The notes beneath the pieces are model-generated. The model had not been told where the DNA came from. It was given only the letters and a program-made list of their open reading frames with translations, and made no database searches. Positions 1-10,100 of a DNA stretch of 64,000 bases are shown one piece after another (positions within the stretch are counted from its first letter, which is position 1; every line of letters starts with the position of its first letter). The position numbers and the translations under genes were made by a program. The DNA comes from Methylobacillus rhizosphaerae (GTDB lineage Bacteria; Pseudomonadota; Gammaproteobacteria; Burkholderiales; Methylophilaceae): the NCBI RefSeq assembly GCF_900187985.1, contig NZ_FZOA01000004.1, forward strand, positions 124,001-188,000, written 5' to 3'.

Positions 1-35
1 CAGTCATACCTGACTGACGCATCCCTGCGCACTAT

Positions 36-1418
36 TCAGTGAATTTTCCGCTCCCATCCGCCTCCCAGTGCCCGGTACAAATCAACAGAGGCCTGCAGGC
101 GTTGCTGCTGTACCTGCAGGCTAAGGTCCTGTGCTGAAAACAAGGTACGTTGCGTATCCAGCAGAGTCAGCATGGTTTCCGCGCCGGCCTGGTAGCGCGA
201 CTGGGCAGAGGCAAATGCACGTCCAGCATGTTCCAGTGCTGTTGCCTGGGCCAAGGCCTGCTGGTCCAGACCAGCAATGCGGTTGAGGGCCGCTTCCACA
301 TCCCCGAGTGCTGCCACGATAGCCTGCCGGTAGTTGGCCAGCAGCTCCTCCCGCCGGGCAATCGCATAATCACGCTGGGCAGCCAGGCGCCCGGCATTGA
401 AGATAGGAGCGGTCAGCCCGGCTGCAAGGCTATACAAGGGTCTGTCAAGAAAGCTGCGCAAGTGCTCACTACTCCCATAAACTCCGCCACTCAAGGTAAT
501 ACTGGGCAACATGACTGCCCGGGCAACCTCGATATCCGCATTGGCAGCCAGCAATGCTGCTTCAGCACTGGCAATGTCCGGCCGGCGCGTCAACAGAGTG
601 ACAGGCAAGCCGGCGCGCGCATCCGGAACCTGTACATCGAGCAGTCTGCTGCTGCCCACAAGCCTGTCCGTCAAAGGTTGAGACAATAGGGTAGCCAATA
701 TGGTCTCGGCATTACCCTGCTGTTGCTGCAACTGCGCCAGCTCACGATGCTGGGCCGCCACCAGCCCTTGCTGCTGGGAAAGTTCGACCTGGTTGGCCGC
801 GCCAGCATAGTACCTGGACTCGACTAAGACCAGCACTTGCTCGGCATTTGCCAGGTTCTGGCGGGCAATTTCCGTACGACCACGCAGTCCCGCGACTTCC
901 AGCCATGTATTGGCAACACTGGCAGTAATGGTGAGGCGCATACTGTCACGGTCAAATTCACTCTGCTGAAGACGTGCCAGCGCTCCCTGGTAAGCCACAC
1001 GATTCTTACCCCAGAAGTCAATTTCATAGCTGGCCGCCAACCCTGTTGAATACGTACTGAGCGTTGCAGCGTTGCTACCTCCCAATGGTCGTTGGCGCCC
1101 AATACCGGCTGTCGCTGTCACTTCAGGCAACAGTGGTGCTCCTGCCATGATAGCCAGCTTTTGTGCCTGACTCACGCGGGCCACTGCAGCGACCAGGTCG
1201 TAATTCGCAGTCTGGGACTGCTGGATCAGTGCAAGCAGTTCCGCACTGCCAAATCCTCGCCACCAGGCTTCATCCAATGTGGCGCCACCTGCACTGACCT
1301 GGTTGTGCCATTGCTGCGGCATCTGTGCCAGCCCGTCATCAGGGTTCGGCTGCAAAGGTGCGACACTGCTGCAAGCAGCCAATAACAGCAGCAGACAAAA
1401 TAAAGTGGGGGTTCTCAT
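36..1418 (-). CDS. outer-membrane factor lipoprotein, NodT/TolC family
   Basis: Outer-membrane channel of a tripartite efflux pump, about 460 residues, the usual size of NodT-type proteins. The start at 1418 begins MRTPTLFCLLLLLAACSS, a lipoprotein signal with lipobox LAAC, so the mature protein should be lipidated at Cys. An in-frame ATG at 1427 would overlap the macB stop by a few bases; 1418 gives a cleaner signal peptide. Two OEP repeats rich in Ala/Gln/Leu coiled-coil segments follow, with the family motif LLTRRPDIASAEA near the middle and a hydrophobic beta-rich region before the C-terminus. It is the last gene of the DUF4198-macA-macB operon with a gap of 1 nt after macB, so it is the probable outer-membrane partner of that pump. 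Substrate unknown. Confidence 0.88.
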   Translation of the reverse strand: MRTPTLFCLLLLLAACSSVAPLQPNPDDGLAQMPQQWHNQVSAGGATLDEAWWRGFGSAELLALIQQSQTANYDLVAAVARVSQAQKLAIMAGAPLLPEVTATAGIGRQRPLGGSNAATLSTYSTGLAASYEIDFWGKNRVAYQGALARLQQSEFDRDSMRLTITASVANTWLEVAGLRGRTEIARQNLANAEQVLVLVESRYYAGAANQVELSQQQGLVAAQHRELAQLQQQQGNAETILATLLSQPLTDRLVGSSRLLDVQVPDARAGLPVTLLTRRPDIASAEAALLAANADIEVARAVMLPSITLSGGVYGSSEHLRSFLDRPLYSLAAGLTAPIFNAGRLAAQRDYAIARREELLANYRQAIVAALGDVEAALNRIAGLDQQALAQATALEHAGRAFASAQSRYQAGAETMLTLLDTQRTLFSAQDLSLQVQQQRLQASVDLYRALGGGWERKIH

Positions 1419-1419
1419 A

Positions 1420-3369
1420 TCACTCATTCGCCAATGCCACCACAGGATCCAGCCGGGCGGCCTGGCGCGCAGGCATGAATCCAAACACGAGGCCAGTAAC
1501 GACAGAACACAGGAAAGCACCAATAATCGCGCTCAGGGAAAAAATGACCGGCATGCCGAGAAAAACCAGGGTAGTACCGATTGCCAGGCCGCATATCACG
1601 CCAGTCACACCACCAACGGTTGTCACCAGCACGGCCTCAGTGAGGAATTGCTGAAGAATGTCACGCTGTCGCGCGCCAGTTGCCATACGGATACCGATTT
1701 CACGGGTACGCTCCCGAACTGTCATAAGCATGACATTCATGACCCCGATACCGCCGACCAGCAGGGAAATCACTGCGATCATGGCCAGCATCATACTCAT
1801 GCTGCCCTGTGTCTTGGCCTGGGCAGCGATGGAAGCGGCGGCGTTCTCCACATTGAAATCGCGGACTCTATGACGCGATAACAGCAACTCTTCCACAGCC
1901 TTTCCTGCTGCATCTACTTGTGCCATATCACTCACTTCCAGCGTGACATATGTAGGATCACGTTCGCCAAAGACACGCATGGCAGCTGCGGTGTAGGGAA
2001 TGATCACCAGATCATCCACACTTTCGTCCCCGGTCACGCTTCCCTTGGAGCCCAGCACGCCAATCACCTGAAATGGCACATTGCCTATCAGTATTGTTTC
2101 CCCCACCGGATTTTCCACATCTGGCATCAAGTTGCTGACCAGCCGCGGCCCCAGCACAGCCACAGTCGCCATGTGCTGGTCATCCTCCTCGCTGAAGAAG
2201 GCACCGGCCACCACAGGCCAGGACAACATGCGTGACATGGCGGCACGTGTGCCCTTGATTCTGGTCTGGGCATCCTGGTTGCCGTACCTCACGACTTTGC
2301 TGCCGGACAAATTGGGCAACACATAGGAAATCTGCGGCAGCTCCTCTAGCGCATCCAGGTCAGACAAATTGATGCCACGTCCAGGCACACGCGAGCTTTC
2401 GCGCTTGGGACTGACATAGATATGGTTGGTGCCAAACGCACCCAGCTCCGCCACCACCCGTTCCTTGGTGCCCATGCCTACTGCCAGCATGACGATCACC
2501 GATGCCACCCCAATGATGATGCCAAGCAATGTCAGGGCCGTGCGAAAACGATTGACCCACATCACACGCCAGGCTGCGCGACAGGCTTCCAGCATATCCC
2601 CTTGCCACTGCGCTGTAGATGCCTGCTCATCCAGCGTGAAGACCGGCATACTGCCGGCGCTTTCTGTGACACGATTGACGCCGGTATCACTAATGACATC
2701 ACCGTCGCGTATTTCTATCACCCGGCGCGCATTTGCCGCCACATCACGGTCATGCGTAATGAGGATAATGGTATGACCGGCATCCGCAAGTTCATTGAGC
2801 AAACGCATGACTTCTTCACCACTGCGTGAATCCAGCGCACCTGTCGGTTCGTCTGCGAGAATGATGCGACCACCATTCATGAGCGCCCGCGCAATCGAGA
2901 CACGCTGTTGTTGGCCGCCGGACAACTGCTTGGGACGATATTGCAAGCGTTCTTCCAGCCCCAGCCGCGCCAACAGGGATCGGGCCCGCTGGGCGCGTTC
3001 ATGTTCCGGCATGCCGGCATAGAGCGCAGGAATCTCCACATTTTCCTGGGCGGTTTCAGTCGCAATCAGGTGGTATCCCTGGAAGACGAAGCCAAAGGCT
3101 TCCCGGCGCAACCAAGCCAGCTCATCCACATCCATGCCTGCAACATTGCGTCCTGCGAATAGGTAAGTACCAGCGCTGGGGCGGTCAAGACAACCCAGGA
3201 TATTCATGAGCGTGGATTTGCCGGAACCTGACGTACCGACAATGGCTACAAACTCCCCGGCATGAATATCCAACGAAATACCATGCAATATCTCTACCTG
3301 TGGCTTATCACCACCGCCAAAGTGCTTGCGGATGTCGCGCAGGGAGATCAGCGGCATGCGTTCATTCAA
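1420..3369 (-). CDS. macB: MacB-type ABC transporter, fused ATPase and permease
   Basis: 649 residues, the normal length for MacB. The N-terminal ATPase domain has Walker [10 protein letters not shown] (residues 45-53), the signature LSGGQQQR and Walker [10 protein letters not shown]. The C-terminal half has the MacB arrangement of one transmembrane helix, a large periplasmic domain (about residues 300-520) and three C-terminal helices with the FtsX motif [19 protein letters not shown]. Such proteins are mechanotransmission ABC systems that use ATP in the cytoplasm to drive periplasmic substrates through an outer-membrane channel; relatives export macrolides, enterotoxin, peptides or siderophores. 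The start overlaps the macA stop by 4 nt (ATGA), indicating translational coupling. Confidence 0.93.
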   Translation of the reverse strand: MNERMPLISLRDIRKHFGGGDKPQVEILHGISLDIHAGEFVAIVGTSGSGKSTLMNILGCLDRPSAGTYLFAGRNVAGMDVDELAWLRREAFGFVFQGYHLIATETAQENVEIPALYAGMPEHERAQRARSLLARLGLEERLQYRPKQLSGGQQQRVSIARALMNGGRIILADEPTGALDSRSGEEVMRLLNELADAGHTIILITHDRDVAANARRVIEIRDGDVISDTGVNRVTESAGSMPVFTLDEQASTAQWQGDMLEACRAAWRVMWVNRFRTALTLLGIIIGVASVIVMLAVGMGTKERVVAELGAFGTNHIYVSPKRESSRVPGRGINLSDLDALEELPQISYVLPNLSGSKVVRYGNQDAQTRIKGTRAAMSRMLSWPVVAGAFFSEEDDQHMATVAVLGPRLVSNLMPDVENPVGETILIGNVPFQVIGVLGSKGSVTGDESVDDLVIIPYTAAAMRVFGERDPTYVTLEVSDMAQVDAAGKAVEELLLSRHRVRDFNVENAAASIAAQAKTQGSMSMMLAMIAVISLLVGGIGVMNVMLMTVRERTREIGIRMATGARQRDILQQFLTEAVLVTTVGGVTGVICGLAIGTTLVFLGMPVIFSLSAIIGAFLCSVVTGLVFGFMPARQAARLDPVVALANE

Positions 3370-4532
3370 AACTGGAATCTCCAGGGACTGGGTTGCGGAG
3401 CCTTGTCCGCAATAATGAGTTGCTCGCCCTCAGCCAGCCCGGATACAAGTTCTGTCCGCAAGCGAGTACGCACTCCGGTAGTCACCTTGCGCCAGCTGGC
3501 CTTGCCATCCTTGCCCAGCACTCGCACCTGATATTGGTTCGCAGCGGTTCCCACCTCCGCCAACGCCATTACCGGCACTGTCAGTACTTTCTGTGCCGAA
3601 GCCACGACAAACGCCACCTGGGCGGTCATTTGCGGCATCAATTCACCATCGCTGTTATCCACGTCAAACAATACGGTATACAGCACCACCTTGTTGCTGC
3701 TTGGTGTCTGCGTCGTGGACGTATTGTTGCCCTCTGGCTTTGGTGGTGCCGGCAACACCTGGCGCACAGTACCGTTCCAGCGCCTGGCATCTCCGCCCAG
3801 CGTCTTGAAGTAAACTGCCATGCCGGGTTTGACATGACGCACATCAGCTTCGGAAACCTCTGTCCACACAGTCATGGCGGACAGGTCTGCAATACGCAAC
3901 AGGGTAGGAGTCTGGTAGGTAGCATTCAATGTCTGGCCAGTCTTGGCATCCACGGACACCACGGTACCTGACATGGGGGCATAGATGCGCGTGAACCCGA
4001 GCAGGGCTTCATTCCCCTGCAGGGTCGATTGGGTCTGCACAATCTGCGCCTCCAGGTTCTTGATTCTTGCCGCAGCAGTTTTCAGGGCAGCTTCAGCCTG
4101 CTGTACATCTTCAGTCCTGGTTGACCCTTCGGCATGCATGCGCTGCTGACGCTCCTGCTGCTGGTTGGCCAGTTGATATTGAGCCTGCTGCTCTTCCAGC
4201 TGGGCCTGCAACCCGGCCAGCGCAGCGCGTCCAGCATCGACTGTTGCCTGTGGCACACGCGGATCGATTTCTGCCAGCAGCTGGCCTTTTGCCACATAAT
4301 CTCCGGGCTGCACATGCAGCTCCAGTATCTGGCCCGATACCTGCGCTCCCACGTCCACATAGCTGAGTGGCTGCAAAGTACCTATGGCAGTGACGTTGTA
4401 CTCAATATCCCCGCGCTTTACCAGTTCGGTTTCAAACGCATTCTGTGGCCTGCCGCCCCACCACAGCCATGCCGCCATCGCACCAACAATCAGCAATAGC
4501 AGCCATGTCCACCTGCGCTGTCGCAATCTCAT
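3366..4532 (-). CDS. macA: MacA-type periplasmic adaptor (membrane fusion protein)
   Basis: 388 residues. It begins with a positively charged stretch and a single hydrophobic anchor ([18 protein letters not shown]), then the biotinyl-lipoyl-like half motifs ([21 protein letters not shown]), a long alpha-helical hairpin rich in Gln/Ala/Glu (about residues 90-190) and beta-barrel/membrane-proximal domains. It should bridge MacB in the inner membrane and the outer-membrane factor. The ATG directly follows the stop of the DUF4198 gene (TAGATG), and the end overlaps macB by 4 nt. No strong ribosome binding site precedes it, so translation probably depends on reinitiation after the upstream gene. 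Confidence 0.92.
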   Translation of the reverse strand: MRLRQRRWTWLLLLIVGAMAAWLWWGGRPQNAFETELVKRGDIEYNVTAIGTLQPLSYVDVGAQVSGQILELHVQPGDYVAKGQLLAEIDPRVPQATVDAGRAALAGLQAQLEEQQAQYQLANQQQERQQRMHAEGSTRTEDVQQAEAALKTAAARIKNLEAQIVQTQSTLQGNEALLGFTRIYAPMSGTVVSVDAKTGQTLNATYQTPTLLRIADLSAMTVWTEVSEADVRHVKPGMAVYFKTLGGDARRWNGTVRQVLPAPPKPEGNNTSTTQTPSSNKVVLYTVLFDVDNSDGELMPQMTAQVAFVVASAQKVLTVPVMALAEVGTAANQYQVRVLGKDGKASWRKVTTGVRTRLRTELVSGLAEGEQLIIADKAPQPSPWRFQF

Positions 4533-5165
4533 CTAGGGCTGGACCTCAAAACTCAGGGTAGCGGTATGACGCACATCCTCAAATTTCCTGCCCTGATACG
4601 TCATGCTGCCATTAACACGCGCCGTCACCTCCAGGATATACAGGCCTGGAAATGGGGTATCCAGGGTCACGCTGCCATCTTCAGCTGGCTTGAGGGTGCG
4701 TATCCAGCCATCACTGGTGCTTACATTCACCTGGGAAGCTGCTACCGGACTATCTTTCCAGATCAGCCTGAATGTCTTGCCGCCTGGCTCGGTAGGCACC
4801 AACTCCAGATCATTCACGGCCTTGGTTTCGTGACGCCCGAAGCGTGCCTGGTAAAAATGCAACACATTGTCCTGCTCCACGACCTGCGCCGTCACGCGCA
4901 TATCTGCTGGCACGGCGGCCACCTGCAGGTATTCCTTGCCTGCCTTAAGCGCCAATTCCTTGCCATCCGTGAGGAATGCGCGCGGTGCGTTCAGGCTGGA
5001 AAGGTCAGCCTTGGTTGAAGTTTCATGCATGCCCAAATAGGCATGCATGCCATCCTGAGCTGGCTCCAACCACAGGTAATCCGCCTGGACTACTGTCATG
5101 CTGCCCAGCAGTAATGTCGCCATCATGGCCTGGATACCCAGTTTGATCTTGTTTGCTTTCACCAT
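4533..5165 (-). CDS. DUF4198-family periplasmic protein
   Basis: About 210 residues with an N-terminal signal peptide (hydrophobic stretch ending VVQADYLW). The sequence DYLWLEP at the mature N-terminus and the beta-rich body ending in a Thr/Leu/Phe-rich strand resemble DUF4198 proteins, which are related to the NikM/CbiM-associated periplasmic domains and often occur beside transporters. Start chosen at 5165 because AAGGA lies 6 nt upstream; the ATG at 5171 abuts the same AAGGA and would be too close. First gene of the operon with macA, macB and an outer-membrane factor, which suggests an accessory periplasmic role, perhaps in substrate or metal handling. Function not established. Confidence 0.7.
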   Translation of the reverse strand: MVKANKIKLGIQAMMATLLLGSMTVVQADYLWLEPAQDGMHAYLGMHETSTKADLSSLNAPRAFLTDGKELALKAGKEYLQVAAVPADMRVTAQVVEQDNVLHFYQARFGRHETKAVNDLELVPTEPGGKTFRLIWKDSPVAASQVNVSTSDGWIRTLKPAEDGSVTLDTPFPGLYILEVTARVNGSMTYQGRKFEDVRHTATLSFEVQP

Positions 5166-5329
5166 ATTCATTCCTTGTTGTCTTGTTGTTGTCAGAAAAT
5201 TTGACGTTCTTACTAGTAATGACACGCGAGAATGAAAAAAGGACACCTTGCAGGACAAAAAAATTGTAATTTCCGTCTCATCAGGGTGCCTGGCCAGGGC
5301 GACAGCGCAGACACAACAACAGTCAGGGC

Positions 5330-5356
5330 AAAAGAAACGGGGCCCGAAGGCCCCGT
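5330..5356 (-). terminator. rho-independent terminator after the diflavin reductase gene
   Basis: Perfect 8-bp inverted repeat ACGGGGCC / GGCCCCGT (5337-5344 and 5349-5356) with a 4-nt loop. On the minus strand it is followed by TTTCTTTT. It lies 28 nt beyond the stop codon at 5384. Confidence 0.85.
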
Positions 5357-5383
5357 GATGATAATCAACTAATATCCGAGATA

Positions 5384-7129
5384 TTAGTAAACATCGCGTA
5401 GATAACGCTTGTCGCGCTTGAGCTGGTTGACGTAAGCAATCGCGCCTTCTACATCCAGGCCACCATGTTCAGCCACCACATCATGCAGTGCCTGGTCCAC
5501 ATCCTTGGCCATGCGGCTGGCATCGCCGCAGACGTAGAAATGGCCACCATCCTGTAGCCAGGCATACAACTCCTTACCGTTCTCCCGCATGCGGGTCTGA
5601 ACATAAATCTTGTCAGACTGATCGCGCGAGAAGGCAAGATCGAGACGGTTGAGCACACCATCCTTCATCATGGCAGTCAGTTCATCCTCATAGATGAAAT
5701 CACTGGCTCGCGTCTGGTCACCGAAAAACAGCCAGTTGCGACCATCTGCATCAGACGCGCGACGTTCCTGCAGAAACGCCCGGAACGGTGCGATACCGGT
5801 ACCCGGGCCAACCATGATGACCGGCGCACTCTTATCCACAGGCACGCGGAAGGACTTGTTGGTTGTCAGGAAAATCCCGGCAGTATCACCTTCCTGCACC
5901 CTGTCGGCCAGATAGGTGGAGCATACGCCGCCACGTTGCCGGCCAGCGGAAGCATACCGCACGCTGGCCACGGTCAGGTGGATGCGATCCGGATTGGCCA
6001 GAGAACTGGAGGAAATGGAATAAGCACGATGCTGCAGGGGCTTGAGCAGCGCCACAAACTCATCCGCGCTCAACGCCAGGGATGGATTCAGCTGCAACAG
6101 GTCCAGTACATCCTTGCCCCACAACCAGTGCTCCAGCGCCGCCTTGTCGCCACTCTGCACAATACGGCTCAGGTCTTCATTGCCTGCTCGCTGTTCAACA
6201 GCCGCAATCAACTCCCGTGAAGGCGTGGAAATCTCGAAATTGCGAGCCAGCAATTCCACCAGTGGCTGGTCATGTTTAGCCACTGCAGCATCTGCCTTGG
6301 CATCCAGACGCTCCAGGATCAGGCTCACGAGTTCTGGGTTGTTCTCCGGCACCACATTCAGCGCATCACCAGCCTCGTAATGAATGCCACTGTCACCGAG
6401 GTCAAACTCATAGTGGCGGATTTCCTTGCCGGAACCCTGGCCAGAAAGGCGGCGATTGACCGCCAATGCAGAGGCATAAGGATTCTTGCGGTTATAAGCA
6501 GATGCCACTGGTGCTGCCACTTCTGTTGCAGGAGTGGCAGCCACTTCATCCGGGCCACCTTCCACTTCCGCAAACAAGGGCAGAGCTGCCTCAATCCAGG
6601 TGTTCGCAGGCTCTTCAAAATCCACGTCACAGTCAACACGCGCTAGCAGGCGCTTGGCACCCAGCTGCTCCAGGCGGGTATCCAGATTCTTACCAGCTTC
6701 GCAGAAACCATCATAGCCAGTGTCACCTATCGCCAGCACACCAAAGCTCATTTCTTCAATGCGCTCGGCATGTCCGGCGGACAAGGCCTCCCAGAACAAC
6801 TGGGCATTGTCCGGCATTTCACCTTCGCCGTAAGTCGAGGTGATGATCATCACCCGACGCATATTGCCAAACTCTTCCAGTTCCACCTCGTCCAGCGCCT
6901 TCACCACTGGCTCCAGCCCGTGCTGCTTGGCGTTGCCTGCGGCAGTACGTGCCAATCCTTCGGCATTGCCGGTTTGCGAGCCGTAGAGGATATAAATTGG
7001 CGGCTTGGCACGCGCGGCCGAATCGCCCATGTCTAACAGCCGGGTTTGCAGGCCCGCCATGAAACCAGCCAGCCAGGCTTTCTGGTCTTGGTTGAACGGG
7101 GAATCTTCAGGGATATAAGGAATTTTCAT
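5384..7129 (-). CDS. CysJ-like diflavin (FMN/FAD) NADPH reductase
   Basis: 581 residues, close to CysJ length. Domains in order: flavodoxin-like FMN domain (motif YGSQTGNAE near residue 50, then TSTYGEGEMPDN), linker/FAD domain with RAYSISSS, GGVCSTYLAD and the FAD/NADPH site VGPGTGIAPFRAF, and the NADPH domain ending YVCGDASRMAKDVDQAL and a terminal aromatic (RYLRDVY). Known relatives pass electrons from NADPH via FAD and FMN to a partner such as the sulfite reductase haemoprotein. No haemoprotein gene is nearby; the gene directly upstream is a glutamate synthase large subunit on the same strand, so it may serve that enzyme instead. Start at 7129 (MKIPYIPEDS) preferred; the ribosome binding site is weak. 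A true cysJ role with distant cysI remains possible. Confidence 0.85.
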   Translation of the reverse strand: MKIPYIPEDSPFNQDQKAWLAGFMAGLQTRLLDMGDSAARAKPPIYILYGSQTGNAEGLARTAAGNAKQHGLEPVVKALDEVELEEFGNMRRVMIITSTYGEGEMPDNAQLFWEALSAGHAERIEEMSFGVLAIGDTGYDGFCEAGKNLDTRLEQLGAKRLLARVDCDVDFEEPANTWIEAALPLFAEVEGGPDEVAATPATEVAAPVASAYNRKNPYASALAVNRRLSGQGSGKEIRHYEFDLGDSGIHYEAGDALNVVPENNPELVSLILERLDAKADAAVAKHDQPLVELLARNFEISTPSRELIAAVEQRAGNEDLSRIVQSGDKAALEHWLWGKDVLDLLQLNPSLALSADEFVALLKPLQHRAYSISSSSLANPDRIHLTVASVRYASAGRQRGGVCSTYLADRVQEGDTAGIFLTTNKSFRVPVDKSAPVIMVGPGTGIAPFRAFLQERRASDADGRNWLFFGDQTRASDFIYEDELTAMMKDGVLNRLDLAFSRDQSDKIYVQTRMRENGKELYAWLQDGGHFYVCGDASRMAKDVDQALHDVVAEHGGLDVEGAIAYVNQLKRDKRYLRDVY

Positions 7130-7150
7130 TATCTGGTCGTCAACAAATGC

Positions 7151-7173
7151 ATGCCGTGCATCAAGCACGGCAT
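7151..7173 (-). repeat. 9-bp inverted repeat between gltB and the diflavin reductase
   Basis: ATGCCGTGC (7151-7159) and GCACGGCAT (7165-7173) form a perfect stem with a 5-nt loop, 21 nt after the gltB stop and 21 nt before the next start. The T-tract is weak, so it may be an attenuator or mRNA-processing/stability hairpin rather than a full terminator. Confidence 0.5.
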
Positions 7174-7194
7174 GTGTTATGAATTACGTGATTA

Positions 7195-10100
7195 TCAATG
7201 AGCTCTCAGGGTAGTGACAAGTTCATGCATGGATGCCTTGGCAAACAAGCCTTCCAGGCTAGGCAATTCCCCGATCTGCGCAACGTTCTTCGCACTCTGG
7301 TGAATAATCCAGCCATAGGTACCCGGGCTGTCCATGGAAAGAATATTACGCAGGTCCAATGCCGATTTGTAATCCCTCAGGCGTTTGTCCGCAATCAGCA
7401 CTGCAAGCTCCAGGTCACTGTAGCCCTCGATGGCTTCACGCGCATAACGCTGCAATTTCTGCATCAGCAGGAAATCCTCGGTCAGCAACAGGTTACGCAC
7501 GGCTTTCTGCACGGCAGGATCAGCCACATCACTGATATGGGGCAATTTGGCCAGTGCCACCTGTTGTGCCATGTTGAGCACAGTGTAATTGTTCAGCAGC
7601 TCGAACATTTCCTCTGAATCCGCCTCACCGTGACCTGGCACCTTGCCACCAGCCACGGGTTTGCCATCACGGTATGCCAGCTTGAACTTGCGTACCTGAT
7701 AGGCCGCCAATGCTGTGGACAACTCTTCGAGCAAGTCCTTGCGCGGCTTGGCCTTGAGTATTTCCTCGCTGTCCTGGTAAAGCAGCAGGGCGCGTGGCAT
7801 GACAAAAACAAAGTTCTGACGCTCGGTTTCCCAGTTTTCCAGCAACCATGCCGCACGCGCAGAGCCAGTGGCTTCCAGGTGCCATTGCAACAATTGCTGG
7901 ATCGCCAGGCTGTGTACACGTGCCATTTCATTGTCATCAGTGATATTGCCAAGCAGCACGGAGTCTGTAGCAACCTTGCCAGCCAGCTCACCATACGGAT
8001 CATATTGATAAGCAAAGCCACCGCTCATGCCGTTACCGAAACCCTTGCCGAATGCGCCAAGGTTGAGCACAGCGCCGTTGGTCATGTATTCACACGCGAA
8101 ATCGCCCACTCCCTCGACCACGGCAGTAGCACCGGAGTTACGCACGGCAAACCGGTCACCAGCCTGACCTTCCACAAACAGGCGACCACCTGTTGCGCCA
8201 AACAGCGCAAAATTACCGACCAGCACATTGCCGCCGGCCTGCTCGGAACCGCCGCCAGGAGAGGAGACGATAATGGTGCCGCCGCATTGCCCCTTGCCCA
8301 CGCCATCGTTACACGTGCCACTGTGATGCATGACCATGCCATCATTGCAGAATGCGCCATAGGACTGTCCTGCAGAACCAGTGGTGCTGACCTTGACACT
8401 ATCAGGCTTAAGGAAGCGACGACCACGCTGATCCATGGCTACCGCAGGCAACTGCAATGCCTGCTCGGCTGTCAGTTCATGGTTGAGCAATCGCTCGATA
8501 TCAATCGCCAGCTGACCACCTACAGTCTTGTTGCGGTTATTCAGCGCACGGCCTTCGCCAAGATGCACTTCCAGCTGACGATCAGCCACCAGTGCCTGGC
8601 GCAACACATCGACGAACGCGTCATCGAGCTCAAAATCCTTCTCCATATAGACCGGATTCTCAATCTTTACCTCAGGCACCATCGTCAACATGGCACGCAG
8701 GTCAAGCTGTCCAACGGCAGCCGGATGATCCAGCAACTGCAACAAGTCGGAGCGTCCGCGCGCCTCGCGCAAGGAGCGCAGGCCGATAACAGCAAGAATC
8801 TCTCGGGTTTCATGCGCGACATTGACCAGGTACTGCGCCAGTGCACGCGGGTCACCATCAAATACTTCAGCATTGGTTGTCAGGCCGGCAGGACACTTGA
8901 CGTTGCAGTTCTTCGCCATCACGCACTTCAGCATCATGAGCGCTGTCGTGCCGAACTCGAAACTGTCCCCGCCGAGCATGGCGGATTTCACGACATCACT
9001 GGCAGTCTGGTGTGCGCCGGAGCAACGCAGGATCACCTTGTCACGCAAACCATTGGCAGACAATGCCTGGTGCACCTCGGCAATCCCGATTTCCGCAACA
9101 CGGCCGGTGTACTTGAGGCTGGTCACGGATGCAGCACCAGTACCGCCGGTATTACCTGCCACGTTGATCACATCAGCACCAGCCTTGGCAACGCCCACGG
9201 CAATCGTCCCTATGCCTTCTGACGAGACCAGCTTGACGATCACGCGCACGCGCGCCGCCTTGCAGTCATGAATCAGTTGTGCCAGATCTTCGATTGAATA
9301 GGTATCGTGATGCGGAGGCGGGGAAACCAGCTCCACTCCCGGCGTGCCACCACGCGCAGCCGCAATCTCAACGGTTACCTTGGGAGATGGCAACTGACCA
9401 CCTTCCCCGGGCTTCGCGCCCTGACCGATCTTGATCTCCAGCTCTTCCAGCATGGGGTCGGCCAGATACCCGGCCCAGACACCAAAACGGCCAGAAGCCA
9501 GCTGCTTGATGCGGGAAGCACGGATAGTGCCATAACGTGAGATATGCTCACCGCCTTCGCCGGAGTTGGACATGCCGCCGACCATATTGGTACCGTGCGC
9601 CACAGCCTCGTGCGCCGGAGCGACCAGAGCACCATGGCTCATGGCACCAGAAGCGAAGCTGCGGGTAATTTCGCTGGCTGGCTGCACTTCATTGAGCGGC
9701 ACACTTTCAGGCGCCACATGCAGCAGCCCGAAATATTCTGCTGCCTTGCCAGTGGCTTCAACTGTAAGGACGCTGCCTTCCAGCCAGTGTCCGCTGATTG
9801 CCTTGCCGAAGTGCGCCACCAGTGCTTGCCCCAATTCAGACAAGCGGGAAATATCGCCAGCCTGGGTGCCAGTCAGCTGCAGGCTGAAACGGTCATTACC
9901 CAATATCTGGGCCTGCAGGCCACGCACGGCAATACTGTTATTGCCTGCAACCGCAAAACGTCCCAGCACGGCACGGAATTCATCTGCAGTCTTCAGGTTG
10001 GTCACATCCGCCGGGAACGCCAGCACATCCCGCAATGCAGAAGGGCGCTTGGCACGTTCTTCTGCCATCGAATGGGAGAAACTGCGATAGCTCTGCGTGA

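Noticed and set aside
5384-7129. Annotation as sulfite reductase alpha subunit (cysJ)
   Set aside because: Domain structure fits, but no cysI or other sulfur-assimilation gene is nearby and the upstream gene is gltB, so the symbol was withheld.
7630-9222. 530-codon open frame on the plus strand inside gltB
   Set aside because: Lies antisense to the strongly conserved FMN and GXGXG domains; composition (many His, Gln, Thr, Cys) is that of a reverse-frame shadow, with no ribosome binding site.
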